Shown here: positions 46,330 through 58,999 of the stretch, piece by piece
Layout of the letters: each line of letters starts with the position of its first letter
Numbering within the stretch: position 1 is the first letter of the stretch
Assembly: GCA_903813345.2 (NCBI GenBank)
Contig: CAIIXF020000001.1
Span: forward strand, 5,148,001-5,212,000
Direction of reading: 5' to 3'
DNA: 64,000 nt
Source: Owenia fusiformis
Lineage: Eukaryota; Annelida; Polychaeta; Sabellida; Oweniidae
Translations under genes and position numbers: made by a program
Notes under the pieces: generated by a model
Database searches by the model: none
What the model was told of the DNA's origin: nothing
The model's input: only the letters and a program-made list of their open reading frames with translations

Positions 46330-46760
46330 CAGTGGTATTTTCTTTATTCCTTTTTATGTACCCCCCCCCCCACATAGTGTGGGGCCATATTGTCGGCCAA
46401 GGCGCGTCAGTCTGTCCGTCCGTCCGTCCGTTCGTCTGGCAGTTTTCTCTCAAACCGCTACAGATATCACCATCAAATTTTCAGGGATAATTACGAGTGC
46501 ATACCGATGAAGACGAAAAAAATCGGCTCGATACCTACTTCCTGTCGGTCATTTTGAACTCAAATTCTAAAAGGCCTTGCAAACGGCTACACACTACTTT
46601 TAAAACTTTAACATCTTGTGAACCGTTTGGTAGATCAATTTCAAATTTTTAGGGATGATTTTCAGTACGAAATTATCAAACTCATTAGTTTTTCGGCATT
46701 CCGGGAAAATGTCAAGGCAGCCATTTTGGATTTTCCGTCCTAAAATCTTGTCTGTGTAAC
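46330..46760. repeat. Dispersed repeat with poly-C and TCCG microsatellite
   Basis: Contains a C tract near 46361, CACATAGTGTGGGG, then TCTGTCCGTCCGTCCGTCCG, and a body with GATCAATTTCAAATTTTTAG and TTAGTTTTTCGGCATT. Two shorter units of the same body are at about 49150-49430. Confidence 0.6.
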
Positions 46761-47671
46761 AGCTCTGGTCAATCAATCTATTAACCAATACTACAACAAA
46801 GCAACCCGTACAAACAAACAAACAGGACAAGCAAACAAATGGTAGCGTGGTAAGCTGAACGGTCATGGCAACGTAGTGAATCTTTATGTAAGGTACTGCC
46901 ATCTTTGAATAGACACAAAAGTTAGAAACACTAATTGAAAAAGAATGATTTGGAACAGAATGATGACAGTGATCAGAATATGGCGGGCTTTTTCAAATAT
47001 AAGAGTACTTTACTGTTGTTTCATCTTAAGCATCAATCAACGACTACAAACAAAAAACACGACAAGTCGAGTAAAGTTTAAAAGTTTAATCGTAAATAAA
47101 TAATTAGATTGGGTTTTACATCAGTTTTATCTATCAAATGAAAATCACAGGAAATTACATGGCAGAAAGATTACAAATGGCTTAAGTAAGATGGCGGCTA
47201 AATGAGCGCTTACAATTAAAACAACATAAATTTCAACCTTCAAAAGCGAGTGTGAAAAGGTGGCGCTCTGTAAGTCCAAAAATACTTGTCGAAGTCACAT
47301 ATAAAATCTCACCTGCGCGCTGAGTATATCAAAATCAGACAAGCTTTACCAGCCAACAATGACATTATTCTATCAAAGAAAATCAACCAAAATAGATGTT
47401 CCAAATAACCAAATTAAACCAAATGTCAAACTCGGTTGACTCTCAGAAGTCAAAGACAAAATAAAAATAAATTCAAAATTCACAATATGCTCAGCACAGC
47501 ACTTGAGTTAAAATATAACCTCACTTCCGCAGCCACACTGGTCTCTCCTTCCCTTTGGCTAATTCCATTGCAATCGTTTGGTGCATACAAAGTGTCGGAA
47601 GTAAAATTCATCAATTTAGAACAGATTATGCATTGTAATCTAAATAGCTAATTTGTAAATTGGTTCCAACT
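46761..47671. other. Intergenic, nothing recognised
   Basis: AT-rich with several AAACCAAA-type stretches; the open frame at 47436-47651 has no motif. Confidence 0.4.
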
Positions 47672-47833
47672 TGGAGCCAGTTTGGAAAAATGAATGTTGC
47701 GTTTTTATGAAACAGAAATGCAATGCATAATCTATTTTGAATTGATGAAGGATGTCTAATTCATCGATATTCATGCTTAGAATGCAATTTACACGTACAG
47801 TTTTGGCATAAAATGACGTCTTGCAAAAAATCT
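47672..47833. repeat. Dispersed direct repeat (partner at 18031-18192)
   Basis: Same repeat as in protease intron 1. Here it is cut at TTGCAAAAAATCTT by the element at 47842. Confidence 0.75.
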
Positions 47834-47841
47834 TAAAACAT

Positions 47842-49098
47842 CACGATGCCCATGTCAAGCAGCGTGCCTACTAGGCACGCAGTTTGAAACTCTGACAAAC
47901 TGCGCGCATATTTCAAAATCGAAGACGGGGAGGACACGACTCCCAAAAAGAGCCAGAATACGAAAAATACAAGGTTAGTCTCGTTCTAAAGACAGTACCA
48001 TTCTGTGAAGATGAACTTAATTTACTCATAGTACTCAATGTTGTTCCCGATGTAAACCTAGTTATCTCAATATAAGGGTCTTAAGTAGCTTCTGTGTTCA
48101 AAATTCACAGTGTTAAGTTATATCTATGTCTTTTTATCGTCATTTGCCGTTTATTCAGCCATTGTGTCTGTGTATGCTAGAATATATAGGATCACTCCAT
48201 CTGATTAAAGCAGCATAGTTTGTGTTCAAAACGATAATACGCCATAAACGTGATTTAAACATTTTTCTTGTCAAACTGCGCGCCTATATTCACATGTATT
48301 TCCCAAACTGCGTGCCTAATATTTTCAAGCTGCTTACCTACCCAAGCTTGTTTTGTATTATCAGAAAACGTAAGCGCCATATGTAAGGCACATATGTGTC
48401 TAATAGTAGAACCCCATACGTGAAACACTATGAGAGTCCATCCACCAAGATGGTGATCTGAAAATAAAAGTTTTTCGTTCCCAACTTAATTGTCACTTCT
48501 ATTATACATTTTGACTTTCAGTACGAAAATCTCATAAAATCTGACGATTAAGCAAAATTTCCAAAGCTATATGAAAAACACCTACACGTGCCTCTGTAGA
48601 AATTCCAATGATAATATGAATTGTTAATAGTGTATGCGCACAGTTGTAATTTCTTGCTAAAATAGGCGCGCAGTTTGTGCTTTATTTCTTTTTAATCTCC
48701 TGATTATCTGTTTTATCTCGAAATATTTTGAATTATACATGATAAATGCGTAAAGAATTAAATATAAAACGAGTCTAAAGTATTTGTCATTTATGTTTAA
48801 AGGGCTAGATCGATTTAGGTATAAATTCCCGTTAAATCAGTGACGAAAATGCCATTAATCTGCTTATGTTTTAAAACTTAGATTCATTTGCACATAGTTT
48901 TTGCTAGTATTTGCAATATTCGTATATTCGCCACAGAATGAACGCATTGAACAAGAAAACAATGTAGGATAAATTTCTTTAAATTACGTTTTAAAATACA
49001 GACTCCAACTTAAATGATGCAATGTTGCCAGGCACGCAGTTTGTGATCGAAACAAACTGCGCGCCTAAGTAGGCGCGCAGCTTGACATGGGCACCGTG
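47842..49098. mobile_element. TIR element with many AAACTGCGCGC words, AAACAT duplication
   Basis: 1,257 bp; ends CACGATGCCCATGTCAAGC and GCTTGACATGGGCACCGTG, flanked by AAACAT (47836-47841 and 49099-49104). Subterminal GTGCCTACTAGGCACGCAG and its GC-variant at the other end extend the TIR to about 45 bp. AAACTGCG(C/T)GC or its inverse occurs about eight times. Non-coding as far as I can see. A partial relative is at 50043-50640. Confidence 0.8.
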
Positions 49099-49149
49099 AA
49101 ACATGTCTTAAAAAGATTTTAAAATCGTGTTTGTGAAGGCTTGTCTACT

Positions 49150-49430
49150 CATTTTCAGGATAACAATTTGACGGATCGATTTCAAATTTTCAGGGATGAT
49201 TCTTAGCATGAAAACGATTTCTTTTTCGGCATTGTAGGTAAATTGTAAGATGGCCATTTTGGATTTTCCGTGCTAAAATCGTGTCTGTAAAGTCCTTGTC
49301 TATTTTTCAGGATAACTATCTGACGGATCGATTTCAAACTTTCAGGGGTGATTCTAAGTATGAAAATCTAGAACTGATTAGTTTTTCGGCATTATGGGTA
49401 AACTTTTAGGTGGTCATTGGGGAGAAATTT
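49150..49430. repeat. Two tandem units related to 46580-46760
   Basis: Two units share ACGGATCGATTTCAAA, TTTTTCGGCATT and AAAATCGTGTCTGT. Confidence 0.6.
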
Positions 49431-50042
49431 GGGGTGATTTGTAGGTTGTAACTTCCGCGTAGACTAGTTATGAATGACGAAGCTTTCATGTAAGAAGCAA
49501 AGTCGAACGAATGCAAAGGATGAATATCGGTGAAAATAAGTTTTTTTGTAGATAATGAATGTAGATAACTTTGATGAAACTTTCAAAATACAGAGTGTCT
49601 CAATAAAAATGCACAAAAACTAGATGACTATTCTGCTGGTGTTGGAATCTTAGAATGCCATTCAGGAAAGATACGACATGTTCAACCGCTGAGAAGGTGG
49701 TGCAAGTCAGATTTCACATGAGTTTATAAAAGCTGTCCTGTGCAATTAACCATGGAGGGATTTTGAAACTACTGATTTCAAATTAATCGAGAGTACTTCC
49801 TCTTCAAGAACCCAAGTATATTTTAGGGTAAACGCCAAAATTATAAAAAAAAATATTGACGTTTTTTGTTATTTATTGAGCCACACTGTGGGAATGGCTC
49901 GACGGTAGTTGTCGCCACTTAAACGCATTGAAATGCTCTAAGCTGATTAGCTGAAATCAACTTGGTATGTTTTAATGATATATGAGACATGACTAGTGTA
50001 AAATTATTGCTTCGACAGTTATCCCTAAAAAATATCACTTTT
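49431..50042. other. Intergenic; degenerate mini-MITE copy at 49452-49520
   Basis: 49452-49520 resembles the 78-bp mini-MITE at 33507 (GACGAAGCT, AAGAAG, AACGAATGCAAAGG). Otherwise nothing. Confidence 0.4.
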
Positions 50043-50640
50043 GGGTATCCAAATGCGTGCATACTATGCACACAGTTTGAATCTCTGACAAACTGCGCGC
50101 ATATTTAAAAATGGCAGACGGGAGGACACGAATCCCATAAGGATGAAAAGTACTGGAAATACAAAGTTAATTTTGTTTATCAGGCATTACCATTATGTGG
50201 AGACTAGCTTACTACAAGTTGCACTCGATTTTTTTCCTGGTGTAAACGTAGTTATCTCTATATCCTAAGGAGCTTTTGTGTTCAAAATATACATTGTTGT
50301 GTCGTATAATGTCTGTTTGTCGTAGTTTAAAGTTTATTCAGCCCTTGTGTTTGCATATACTGAAAGATACAGGATTGTTGCATATAGTTTAAGTAATATA
50401 GTATTTTCTATTTCTGTGAAAAGTGCGACATCTTAATTTATTTTTTACAATTTTTTATTAATCTGCTTATATTTTAAAATTAAACCTACGTTCATCTAGA
50501 CATAACTTTCGCTATCACATGGTAGAATCAAATAATCGCCACCGAGTGGACGTATGAAACCATGGAACAATGCAGAATAAATGTCTTAAAATGACGTTTG
50601 AAAACACTTGTATGATCACTTGTATCATCATCAAAATATC
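50043..50640. mobile_element. Partial copy of the AAACTGCGCGC element
   Basis: Matches about 47850-48190: ACAAACTGCGCGCATATTT, GACGGGAGGACACGAATCCC, and TGTAAACGTAGTTATCTC. The other terminus is missing. Confidence 0.65.
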
Positions 50641-51539
50641 TAAAATCTATGTATCAAAAAGTCATCGCCAAGCTGCAATTTGTTTCATGTGCGTGATGCA
50701 TCCATCTTAAACCATTTCAGAATATTTGTCTAAGCATCCTTACATTTTTAGGATGAATTATTGAATATGAATATGAATCACCATTATTTTTGCGATAAAA
50801 AGTTGAGTATTAAAATCAACTGCAAAATAAATACATCTTTAATTTTGCAAACAGTTATCAATTTCAAACAATTAAATTACTAGACCGATATAGAATAATT
50901 TATGTGTGAACAAATAATAATGCTTTTTAACCACGTTCAAAAAATGACCATAAAGGACCCTCCCATAACCTTTGGGGGGTTAATGGCCACCTCTCATGAA
51001 GAACAAACATAATTGGAGTGAGATAGGAAGATGAGCATCAAAAATATGTTAGTGTCACTTCGATCGTTTTTAATTAAAACACAAATCAATGAATCAACGG
51101 CTACTAGTTATTTGTACAACTCGCTAGTTATCATCGCTATTAATGTATAATTTCAATTAAAATAAGATACTTGTGTGTTTTCCTCGATCTGATCGCATGA
51201 ATTCCTGTCATTTTGGAGATATTTACGAAGAGTAGGATTATATATTAAGATCATTTTCAACTTTGTTCAAGGAGCAATAATTGCAAACCAATGAAATAAA
51301 TTAACGTCAGCTGACACGTAAAACTGGCATGATAGATATACACATTATTTTAGTTATTGTAATTTTAGCTTGGCGATTGTTTTCATGTAACTATAGTCTA
51401 GTTGTCGATTGCATCCTTCGCCGTCTTCCTTGGCTTAAGATTCTATAAAACTGCATTGATTTGCGGTATGTTTACCATTAGACTATATATCATAGGATTT
51501 ACTGTTGTAATCCCCTTATCTCGTCTCTCCACATTGTAG
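50641..51539. other. Intergenic, nothing recognised
   Basis: AT-rich, no repeat partner seen in the window. Confidence 0.4.
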
Positions 51540-51635
51540 GGCCGTCAGAGCATGACTGCTGCAAGTACAGATTACCTCTCTGTGGACTTTCATAAATCGC
51601 CGTATTGCAGTACCAAATTAAATGATTCCCTCAAG
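51540..51635 (+). CDS. Candidate internal coding exon, orphan
   Basis: Acceptor CTCCACATTGTAG and donor CTCAAG/GTACAG bound 96 nt open in phase 0-0 (GRQSMTAASTDYLSVDF and onward). It lies upstream and on the same strand as the TAL1-like gene. I found no partner exon, and it may be chance. Confidence 0.2.
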
Positions 51636-51984
51636 GTACAGTATAATTACCGTAATAATCATAGGCGTCATGTTTTTAGATGTCGGGAGAAATCTAATTA
51701 TGTTATTCGGTTTCTGTTTTTTATTCTTATTAACGAAACAATGACTGTCATCTCCACTGACATTGCGTTTCGTTATTTAACATTACAATACATATGAAAC
51801 ATATTTTTGTACATAAAGCCTACGTATATGGACATTTATCCAATGAAAGTAAAATTTCTAGCGACTTGATTTAGTATCCTTAGTACATTGCACTGACGTC
51901 AACGTGCCCCACGTTTCGGAGTCGAAATCGTCATCCTTTTCAAAAGATTAACACATTTAATGAACAAAACAGCATTGCATGAAA

Positions 51985-53590
51985 TCGCCATTGAATAATT
52001 CTCTCATAAAAGGAGTGGTATCGATATGGAGAACTTTTTGAACACACGTTTCTCTTAAACCAGTCATAAAAAATCTAAAAATTTAACACATCGTCAATTT
52101 AATGGTCATCTTTTGAATGGGAACAATATAATTTGAAATATATATATATATACTTTCATCTGTATTGTTTTAGAAAACACACCAAACACTAGTTTTGTTC
52201 TTGGTATCATGTTTCCAGTGTGAAATGAAACATCTTTCCGAACCTCATTGGAACAAAACGACATAAACACAACATGTTTACACCCTATGCAGACAGAGCC
52301 TGTGGAAAATATTGGGTGCGGAGCAAATGAGCGGAGGGTGCGGAGCTAACGGTCATTTTTGAATTTAAATTTGGGATATTTCTGAAACTAAGCCGTTTTG
52401 GGACTTCAAATATACCAAGATATGTGTATTTGACACCGAATATCAATACAATTGTGAAAATAGTAGCGCAATTCATTCTATAGCGACGCAGTGTGCCTTA
52501 AACCTTTCCCAGACCTATATATTTTGAATTTATCTTTTTAATACTGAGTCCCCAGCATTCATAAAAATGGTGTTCAAGGTACACTATCTATACAAATTAT
52601 TTTTGCATCTTGGAAGCCAGGCAGTATCTGTGTGATTTTATGAAAATTCGGAAATGTTTTTCAGATATGAGCCCCCTCTAAATATTGGGTGCGGAGGAGC
52701 TCCATAAACGTACCTCCGCACCCAATATTTAGAGGGGCTCATATCTGAAGAACATTTCCGAATTTTTATAAAATCACACAGATACTGCCTGGCTTCCAAG
52801 ATGCAAAAATAATTTGCATGGGTAGTGTATCTTGAACACCATTTTTATGAATGCTGGGGACGCAGTATTAAAAGAATAGTCTCAAACCATATAGGTCTGG
52901 GAAATGTTTAAGGCATACTGCGTCGCTATAAAATGAATTGCACTACTATTTTCACAATTTTATTGATATTTGGTGTCAAATACACATGTCTTGGTATATT
53001 TGAAGTCCCAAAACGGTTTAGTTTCAGAAATGTCCCAATTTTAAATTCAAAAATGACCGTTAGCTCCGCACCCTCCGCTCATTTGCGCCGCACCCAATAT
53101 TTCCCACAGGCTCTGTCTGCATAGGGTGGTTTAGGTCTCTCAATATTGTAATTGTACAAAGGAAATTTTGGTTGGTTTTAAAAAAGTATCTTGATTTTTA
53201 TCTATTTTTGGGGGATTTTGTTTTAATTTTTTTTAAATCAACCAAAAATTCCTTTGTATAATATAACTACAAGTATAATATTGAGAGGTCTAAAAACATG
53301 TTGTTTATGCTATTTTGTTCCAACAAGGTTCGGAAAGACATTTTATTTCATTCTCAAGAATTGGTAGAGAGGAGCAAAAACAATTGCAATAAAATTTTTT
53401 TTAACAAAAACAGTTATATAAAATATTTCTAAATAATTTTCGCATTAAATTGTTGTCAATCAGTCAACATTACATAAAATACCGTGTTTTTTACAGAATG
53501 TTTTCAATGATTGGTTTAAGAGAAAACATTGTTGAATGCAGTTCTCCATATCGATACCATGAATAACTCGTATTATTCCATCATAACATG
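51985..53590. repeat. Outer foldback element, interrupted by an inner palindrome
   Basis: Left-arm words GGTATCGATATGGAGAAC (about 52018), CTTAAACCA and CCGAACCTCATTGGAACAAAA are inverted at about 53325-53570. The arm continues after the inner element at 53134-53205 (GGTCTCTCAATATTGTA, TTGTACAAAGGAA) and pairs with 53225-53298. Without the 848-bp insert the outer hairpin would be about 750 bp. Confidence 0.75.
52281..53128. mobile_element. 848-bp near-perfect palindromic element, GTTTA duplication
   Basis: Ends CACCCTATGCAGACAGAGCC and its inverse; arms of about 415 bp meet at an 18-bp centre. GTTTA on both sides (52276-52280 and 53129-53133). Half copy at 40505-40952. The open frames (52285-52476 minus, 52933-53124 plus) are the same sequence in each arm. 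Confidence 0.85.
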
Positions 53591-53637
53591 TTTTCCCTGG
53601 GAAATAAACAGGAAATAGAACGGATATTCAAAAAAAG

Positions 53638-53702
53638 CCCGTATCAGCCAAAATCCCGTATCAGATCCCGTATTGGCTCCCGTATAAGATCCCGTATCAG
53701 AA
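53638..53702. repeat. Short tandem repeat, CCCGTATCAGAT, five copies
   Basis: CCCGTATCAG, CCCGTATCAGAT, CCCGTATTGGCT, CCCGTATAAGAT, CCCGTATCAG: mostly 12-bp period. Confidence 0.8.
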
Positions 53703-54271
53703 ATATTCCCGGGGATTTCTATTGCTCTTTACACGTTTCGTTCTATTTTAAAACGTATTAATAAAACCTGAAAAATTTTATATGATAAATCAAATTGTAT
53801 CATTTTAAGTCACCATCATCGGATGATGACAAATCGAACTTGAAAATGAATAAGTTTCAGAAAAATCATTACGGAATAAATAGGTTATTGATGGTCGTGA
53901 TGGAAATGGAATATGAATTTTTCCTCGAGAAAATATAATATTAGCCTCGGAAAATATCATATTGACACTCGGCCTGTCGCCCTCGGTCAATATGACATTT
54001 TCCTTAGCCATATAAAGTCTTTAATTATTTTTTACTTTTGATTTTCATTCTATATCTCACCATATTACGCAATCAGCGAGACCATATGAGATGATGACCA
54101 TCATCTGACCAGCACTTGTTGACCGACTTCTAGGCCATGCACAGCTAGCTACTTAGATAAGGATATTAAGTACCTAGAAATTTTAACAATACTTCTTCCA
54201 GGAATTGGATATCTAAATTAAGCATTTGCCTCATAGTTTTAGATATATATTACAAACATTTGAGAGAAAAA
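53703..54271. other. Intergenic; palindromic ATAT-rich motif
   Basis: 53905-54005 has GAAAATATAATATT, GGAAAATATCATATTG and GGTCAATATGACATTTTCC, akin to the palindrome at 41150. Nothing else. Confidence 0.4.
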
Positions 54272-54549
54272 ATGTCAGAAATGAATGAAAAAATGGAAAA
54301 AAACTTTTAGACGAGGATGAAGAATGCCAACAATCAGTCCAGGGTGACATAATAAGAAGTGGAGATGAACAACCAGTCGGTCCAGAAAGATTCATGGATG
54401 CTCTGATGGAACGGTTGGATCGAATAGAGAAAAGGCAGGCTGAGACGCACCCCTCTACTTCAAAGCGTTTCAAGCGTACAATGGATTCTAATACTCCAAA
54501 TACTATTGCATTACATAGCAAAACTGTTTATTTTCACGCGATTGTTTAA
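54272..54549 (+). pseudogene. Charged coiled-coil-like ORF broken at a poly-A run
   Basis: ATG 54272 gives MSEMNEKMEKN then stops at TAG 54308. Shifting one base in the A-run (about 54297-54303) opens 82 codons to TAA at 54547, including DEDEECQQSVQGDI and FMDALMERLDRIEKRQAE. Protein-like composition (heptads, acidic then basic). I do not recognise it; a transposon gag-like or a host fragment are both possible. The A-run shift could also be a sequencing error. Confidence 0.35.
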
Positions 54550-57500
54550 CTACATCTGTCAGCAGAGATTTATGATTCTAATATCTCATTAAGTCATCTC
54601 AATAAGTCATTAAATTATAGAATTATGTAAGCATTATCATTCTTGGAAAATGCGCAAATTTACATATCTTAAATAGAATTTAGCATTTGACACAAAGAGA
54701 ACAAAACATTACGGCAATTTAATTGATCACATTTCTACACAGATATGGTTTTAATACGTAATAAAATTGTGAAAAATTGAGAAGAATTAAATTAATGCGA
54801 ATTGTGGTGACGATTTGATGCTCAACTCGTGCAAGTGTAAGACATTGTACAATGCAAGGAACATAAAATCGCAAGTCTGAATAATTAACAGGATTCAACT
54901 ATAGGGAGTTTATAGCAAATTTAATAACTTCAAAGAGTTGTAAAACAAAGCCAATGATGCCGTCCACAGAAATTATGTTTTGAATCTCTGAACAAATAAG
55001 ACACTCTTCGCGGGTGACTTTGACAAATCTGTACTTTTCGTTTATCTGGTCTTTGTTGAAACGTCTGGGTGGAGTCAATAGCTATTGTGTGTGATCATGA
55101 TTAAATACGCTACAATTTCAATCTTTTCATAGTTGATTTACTTACAATAGAACGCTAATACGGACATCTATTAAAATAATCTGAGACAACACAATGATTG
55201 ATAATTTATGTTTAATTATTGTTTAATGGAACTATCATCACCACAGCAGGGTGCTCATTAATTTTGGTCAAGTTATTAATGTCTAATGTCAAATTGATGG
55301 CCACACAAGAAATTGAAATTCGAGACAGACTACCAGAAAAAAAACATGGTTTTCTCGCTTGTTAGATTGACCAAAACTTTGTATCGTTTTTTCTTGTTGA
55401 ATTTGAGAGATATATCATAGAGGCTATTTCTGCAAGTAACAGAATAAAACAGTCTTCTATTGGGGTAATAATTGGGTGTTGTGGTTGATTTTGTATACTT
55501 TCTACATTCAACATTTATTTTATTATACGTTACTCACGAGTAGTATCTTAAAATCATGGAAGTTCAATTATCAGAGTAACAATTCCATATTCGCAAGAGC
55601 ATACATTATGTAATATGCAATAAGAAACAAATTCAATGGTTACAAATAATCTAAATATCAAGTATGTTAGTTTGACGTGGAAATCATTCCGATGACATGT
55701 TATAAGCAGTAATTAGAATGCACGAGCACACCTCGGATCGACTTCCAAGAGCAGAATGAAATGTTTTAATCTTTATTTCCCAATTCAGGTAGAATGATGC
55801 TATCTTTACTACCAGAACCATGGGCTAAGGCATCATATTATGGGACTTGGGCCTTAAGAAACGGCAATAACTGGACATAAGGCATAGAAATTGTTGAAAT
55901 TATCAAAAATAATTGGATGGATTATTATATTTGTGGCTTCGGCGGATATTGCAACTATCAGCTATTACTATAGTCTTTAGAATATCGTCGTATGCCATTT
56001 CCGTAATTATTTATGGCCACCTAAATTTAGTTCAGTCAAAATCAGATGGTCGAACCGAAGTTTTGTGGATTATAACAGTCCCAACTACATATTTTTCCCT
56101 GTGCAACTTCTCCAAGATGGTTGAGGGGACACCTTATGGCAGTCTAGGCCCAGATTCTATGGGAGAGAAACAGCCCGAAATAACAAATGTCTCTGAAATC
56201 CCAACACGTGTGGGTCTCTTCACAGAGCAGTTAACACTTCTTACGTTTAGTTAAAAAGCATCAATTAGCACGGAATCAGCATGATTCTACTCGAAACAAA
56301 AGCAGTCAAAAAGCTAACAAATTTTAAAATGATAGTGTATAGATTTACCACTGCGATGACTTCGGGTTTATCATAAAAAATCACGTTGGTTTTGAAAAAG
56401 AGGAGGCATGCCAGCGCTGGGTGCGAACAATGGAGTCGATATGTCAGACTGTAATTATAATGACAGTGCGCTAAAGGAACACACCGCAAATAGGATCGTA
56501 TGTGTTTTAAAGCATGTTCTCTTTAATTGAGATCGCATATGAATTTAACATGATTCATTAAAAACATCTTAACATGTGAAAATTTGTTTAAGTTGCAGCC
56601 CGTCCGGACCTAAATTGGCCAAATGCAAGGGCTCGGCGGTTACATATCACCCTAATCAAAGCTCTACGTCAACGTGTTGACATGAAGTATTGTTCTAATG
56701 GCAAAATTTACAATTTTTATTCTAATTAAAATACTGTTACTGAATTCAGATTTGAGATTTGATTTTCCCGGAAAGCCGACAGAGTATTTAAATGGTGATG
56801 CATAAAATGAATAAAATCAATTTGTAGTATTTGGAAATCATCATATTTTCTTTTTATTGAGATAATTCTCATATTATTTATGAGGTGTATGGGTGAACAG
56901 ATGTGAAACTTAATGTTAATAGTTAAATAATAGTAGGTTGTAGTTAAAAAAGAAGTAAAGCCTTGTTTTTTCGGCGAATGTGTGTTATTATGCACACGTC
57001 ACAAACTTCGTGCGTCTATCTGGAAGAATCACGCACAAACATAAGTTCATTCTTAGCACGTGGTATTGAAACATATCTTCTGAGATATGTAAAATAGTTT
57101 CATTTTCATGTCATAATCGTGACTTAATCAAAGAGACTAGATTTCAAAATTAAATAATTAGCAACGATAACAAGACATGATCTGAATAGACCACATTTCA
57201 AAACGTGTTTAATTTGCAAGTAACATAAAAACTGTCAACTTGTAAAATCAATGCTATGCATTAAAAACTGTTTTTGTTTTATTTTTTCACTTCTTAATAT
57301 AATTAATTCTCTAAGGGGAAAACGAAAGCAACTATATTCCGAAAAGAGAACCGTTAGATTTATCAGCATCCGCAAGATTGTCCTTCCACTCGACACTAGA
57401 TTCATTTTGTAAGTGGGACCACTTAAGATCTTACTCTATCTGTCCACCCACTCACAACGGATTCTTATAACATATAATGAACCAGATAATATTATAATAT

Positions 57501-58444
57501 TCTGTTCCTGTATGGGAATCGTCATACATAAACATTTTCTTGAAAATGAAATTTATGCGAATGTGAAGATCCGATAAAATATAAAAACACAAATCAATTT
57601 TTTGCGAGCGTGCATGTATGCGTATATCCATTTGACTGTTAATTTTTTAATAATACTATATGAAATCGTCAACAAATACTTCATGTGCAGTAGCTCAACA
57701 CATGATTCTCGTAAAACGATTGTTATTAAAAGTCCACACTCAACCATTATTAAGAATGGATGCGTCCTGCTTATCAGTGTTAAGTTGCAGCTTTGTGTCA
57801 CTCAGCCATTCCTCATTTGGCTACATCCTAAAACAAACACAATTTATTTTCAATTGAAAAGGCTAAATATATAGTCCCGAGGGTGCAACATTTATGTGCG
57901 TTCTAATTAAATTGGGAATTTAAATGTGTTAACATAACACACTCATTAATTTGTATTCATTACAACAATTGGCTTGATGGAGGTTAATGGATTGTTTAAT
58001 GGCTTTGATCTATAGTCTATGTGGCTCTGTACATGGTGTGTGGGAGAAGGGATGCTCAATTCATTCATGAGTATTTGACATTTATACAAGTATGACCAAA
58101 ATATACAATACTAACAAAATATACATAAATGATATGAACATGTTCAATGATGCAAACGATGTAGGCCAAAATATCACATAGCTATCATTTCTTTAACAAA
58201 AATGTGTCAAATTGTTTTCCTCAAATTACAATATTTAATATTCATCATTGAAATGGTATATTTGTCTTAACCAATTAAACCAAATGAAGCCTCTCAGAGA
58301 CATATGATATTAGCTCCAAAATTTATATTGAAGCAATTCAATTGAAGTAAAACATACAATATAGGAATAATAGCATAAAATACTCAAATTAATAAATCTC
58401 AGTAGAGAGGTGGATCGTGATTCTGTAATTAGATGAGAGAGTAT
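54550..58444. other. Upstream region of the TAL1-like gene, no gene recognised
   Basis: Notably free of recognisable inverted-repeat elements compared with the rest of the window. An open frame at 55913-56254 begins without ATG; an acceptor-like TTTCCCAATTCAG ends at about 55787. No coding call made. Could contain enhancers. Confidence 0.4.
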
Positions 58445-58550
58445 CACGTGTGGTGGGCGGAGGAACAGCGAATAGAAAATTATAAGTATCTATAGTTTGC
58501 AGCCAGCGATCTTCCTATTTAAATAGAATTGCGGCATCTTCAGCATCTAA
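58445..58550 (+). promoter_or_regulatory. Putative TAL1-like promoter
   Basis: E-box CACGTG (58445-58450), GC-box-like GTGGGCGGAG just after, a GATA-type AGATAC on the minus strand near 58490, and a TATA-like TATTTAAATA at 58516-58525. Initiation would be about 30 bp downstream, near TCTTCAGCATCT. Confidence 0.45.
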
Positions 58551-58670
58551 TTACAGAACAATTCTTATTTGAGGTGAAATATGAGCACTCAACATTAACC
58601 AGGAAGATAGAACGTAGCAAAGTTCTAAATAAAATATATCTAGTGTTAGTATCTCTACAAATTATATCAA
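58546..58670 (+). other. Putative 5' leader exon of the TAL1-like gene
   Basis: Ends at a strong donor TATCAA/GTAAGTAA. It contains a five-codon upstream ORF (ATG 58581 to TAA 58598). The intron would end at 58966 or 58969, where the acceptor is a tandem CAGCAG. Start position inferred from the TATA-like box. Confidence 0.45.
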
Positions 58671-58999
58671 GTAAGTAATTTAATTTTCATTTTAGTTCAG
58701 GATATTGGGCTACAATTATAATGCTTAAAATAAATCAGTGTAATGATCAGTCATCAGTAAATTAAGTGAATTACATAAGAGTAATTAATGCAAGTTCGGC
58801 TTATAAAATAAGTCCCAGAACCAACAGGGTTAATGGTGGTTGGTATATAGAAACATTCAACTGAATTTTTAATGCATATCGACAATAAGTAGGAACAATA
58901 AGTTGATTAATCAAATCGAGTATTCCAACTCTCTCAAAGGCTTTACAAATGCTATTTTCTTTGCAGCAGGGACATATAATCTATACAAAGCTAACACAC

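Noticed and set aside
52285-53124. Conserved ORFs of about 63 codons (also at 40756-40953)
   Set aside because: They are the same palindromic repeat read in each arm. Repetition explains the conservation and there is no start context or family motif.
55913-56254. 113-codon open frame upstream of the TAL1-like gene
   Set aside because: Begins at TTG, not ATG, and the acceptor-like site at 55787 is not in a continuous frame with it.
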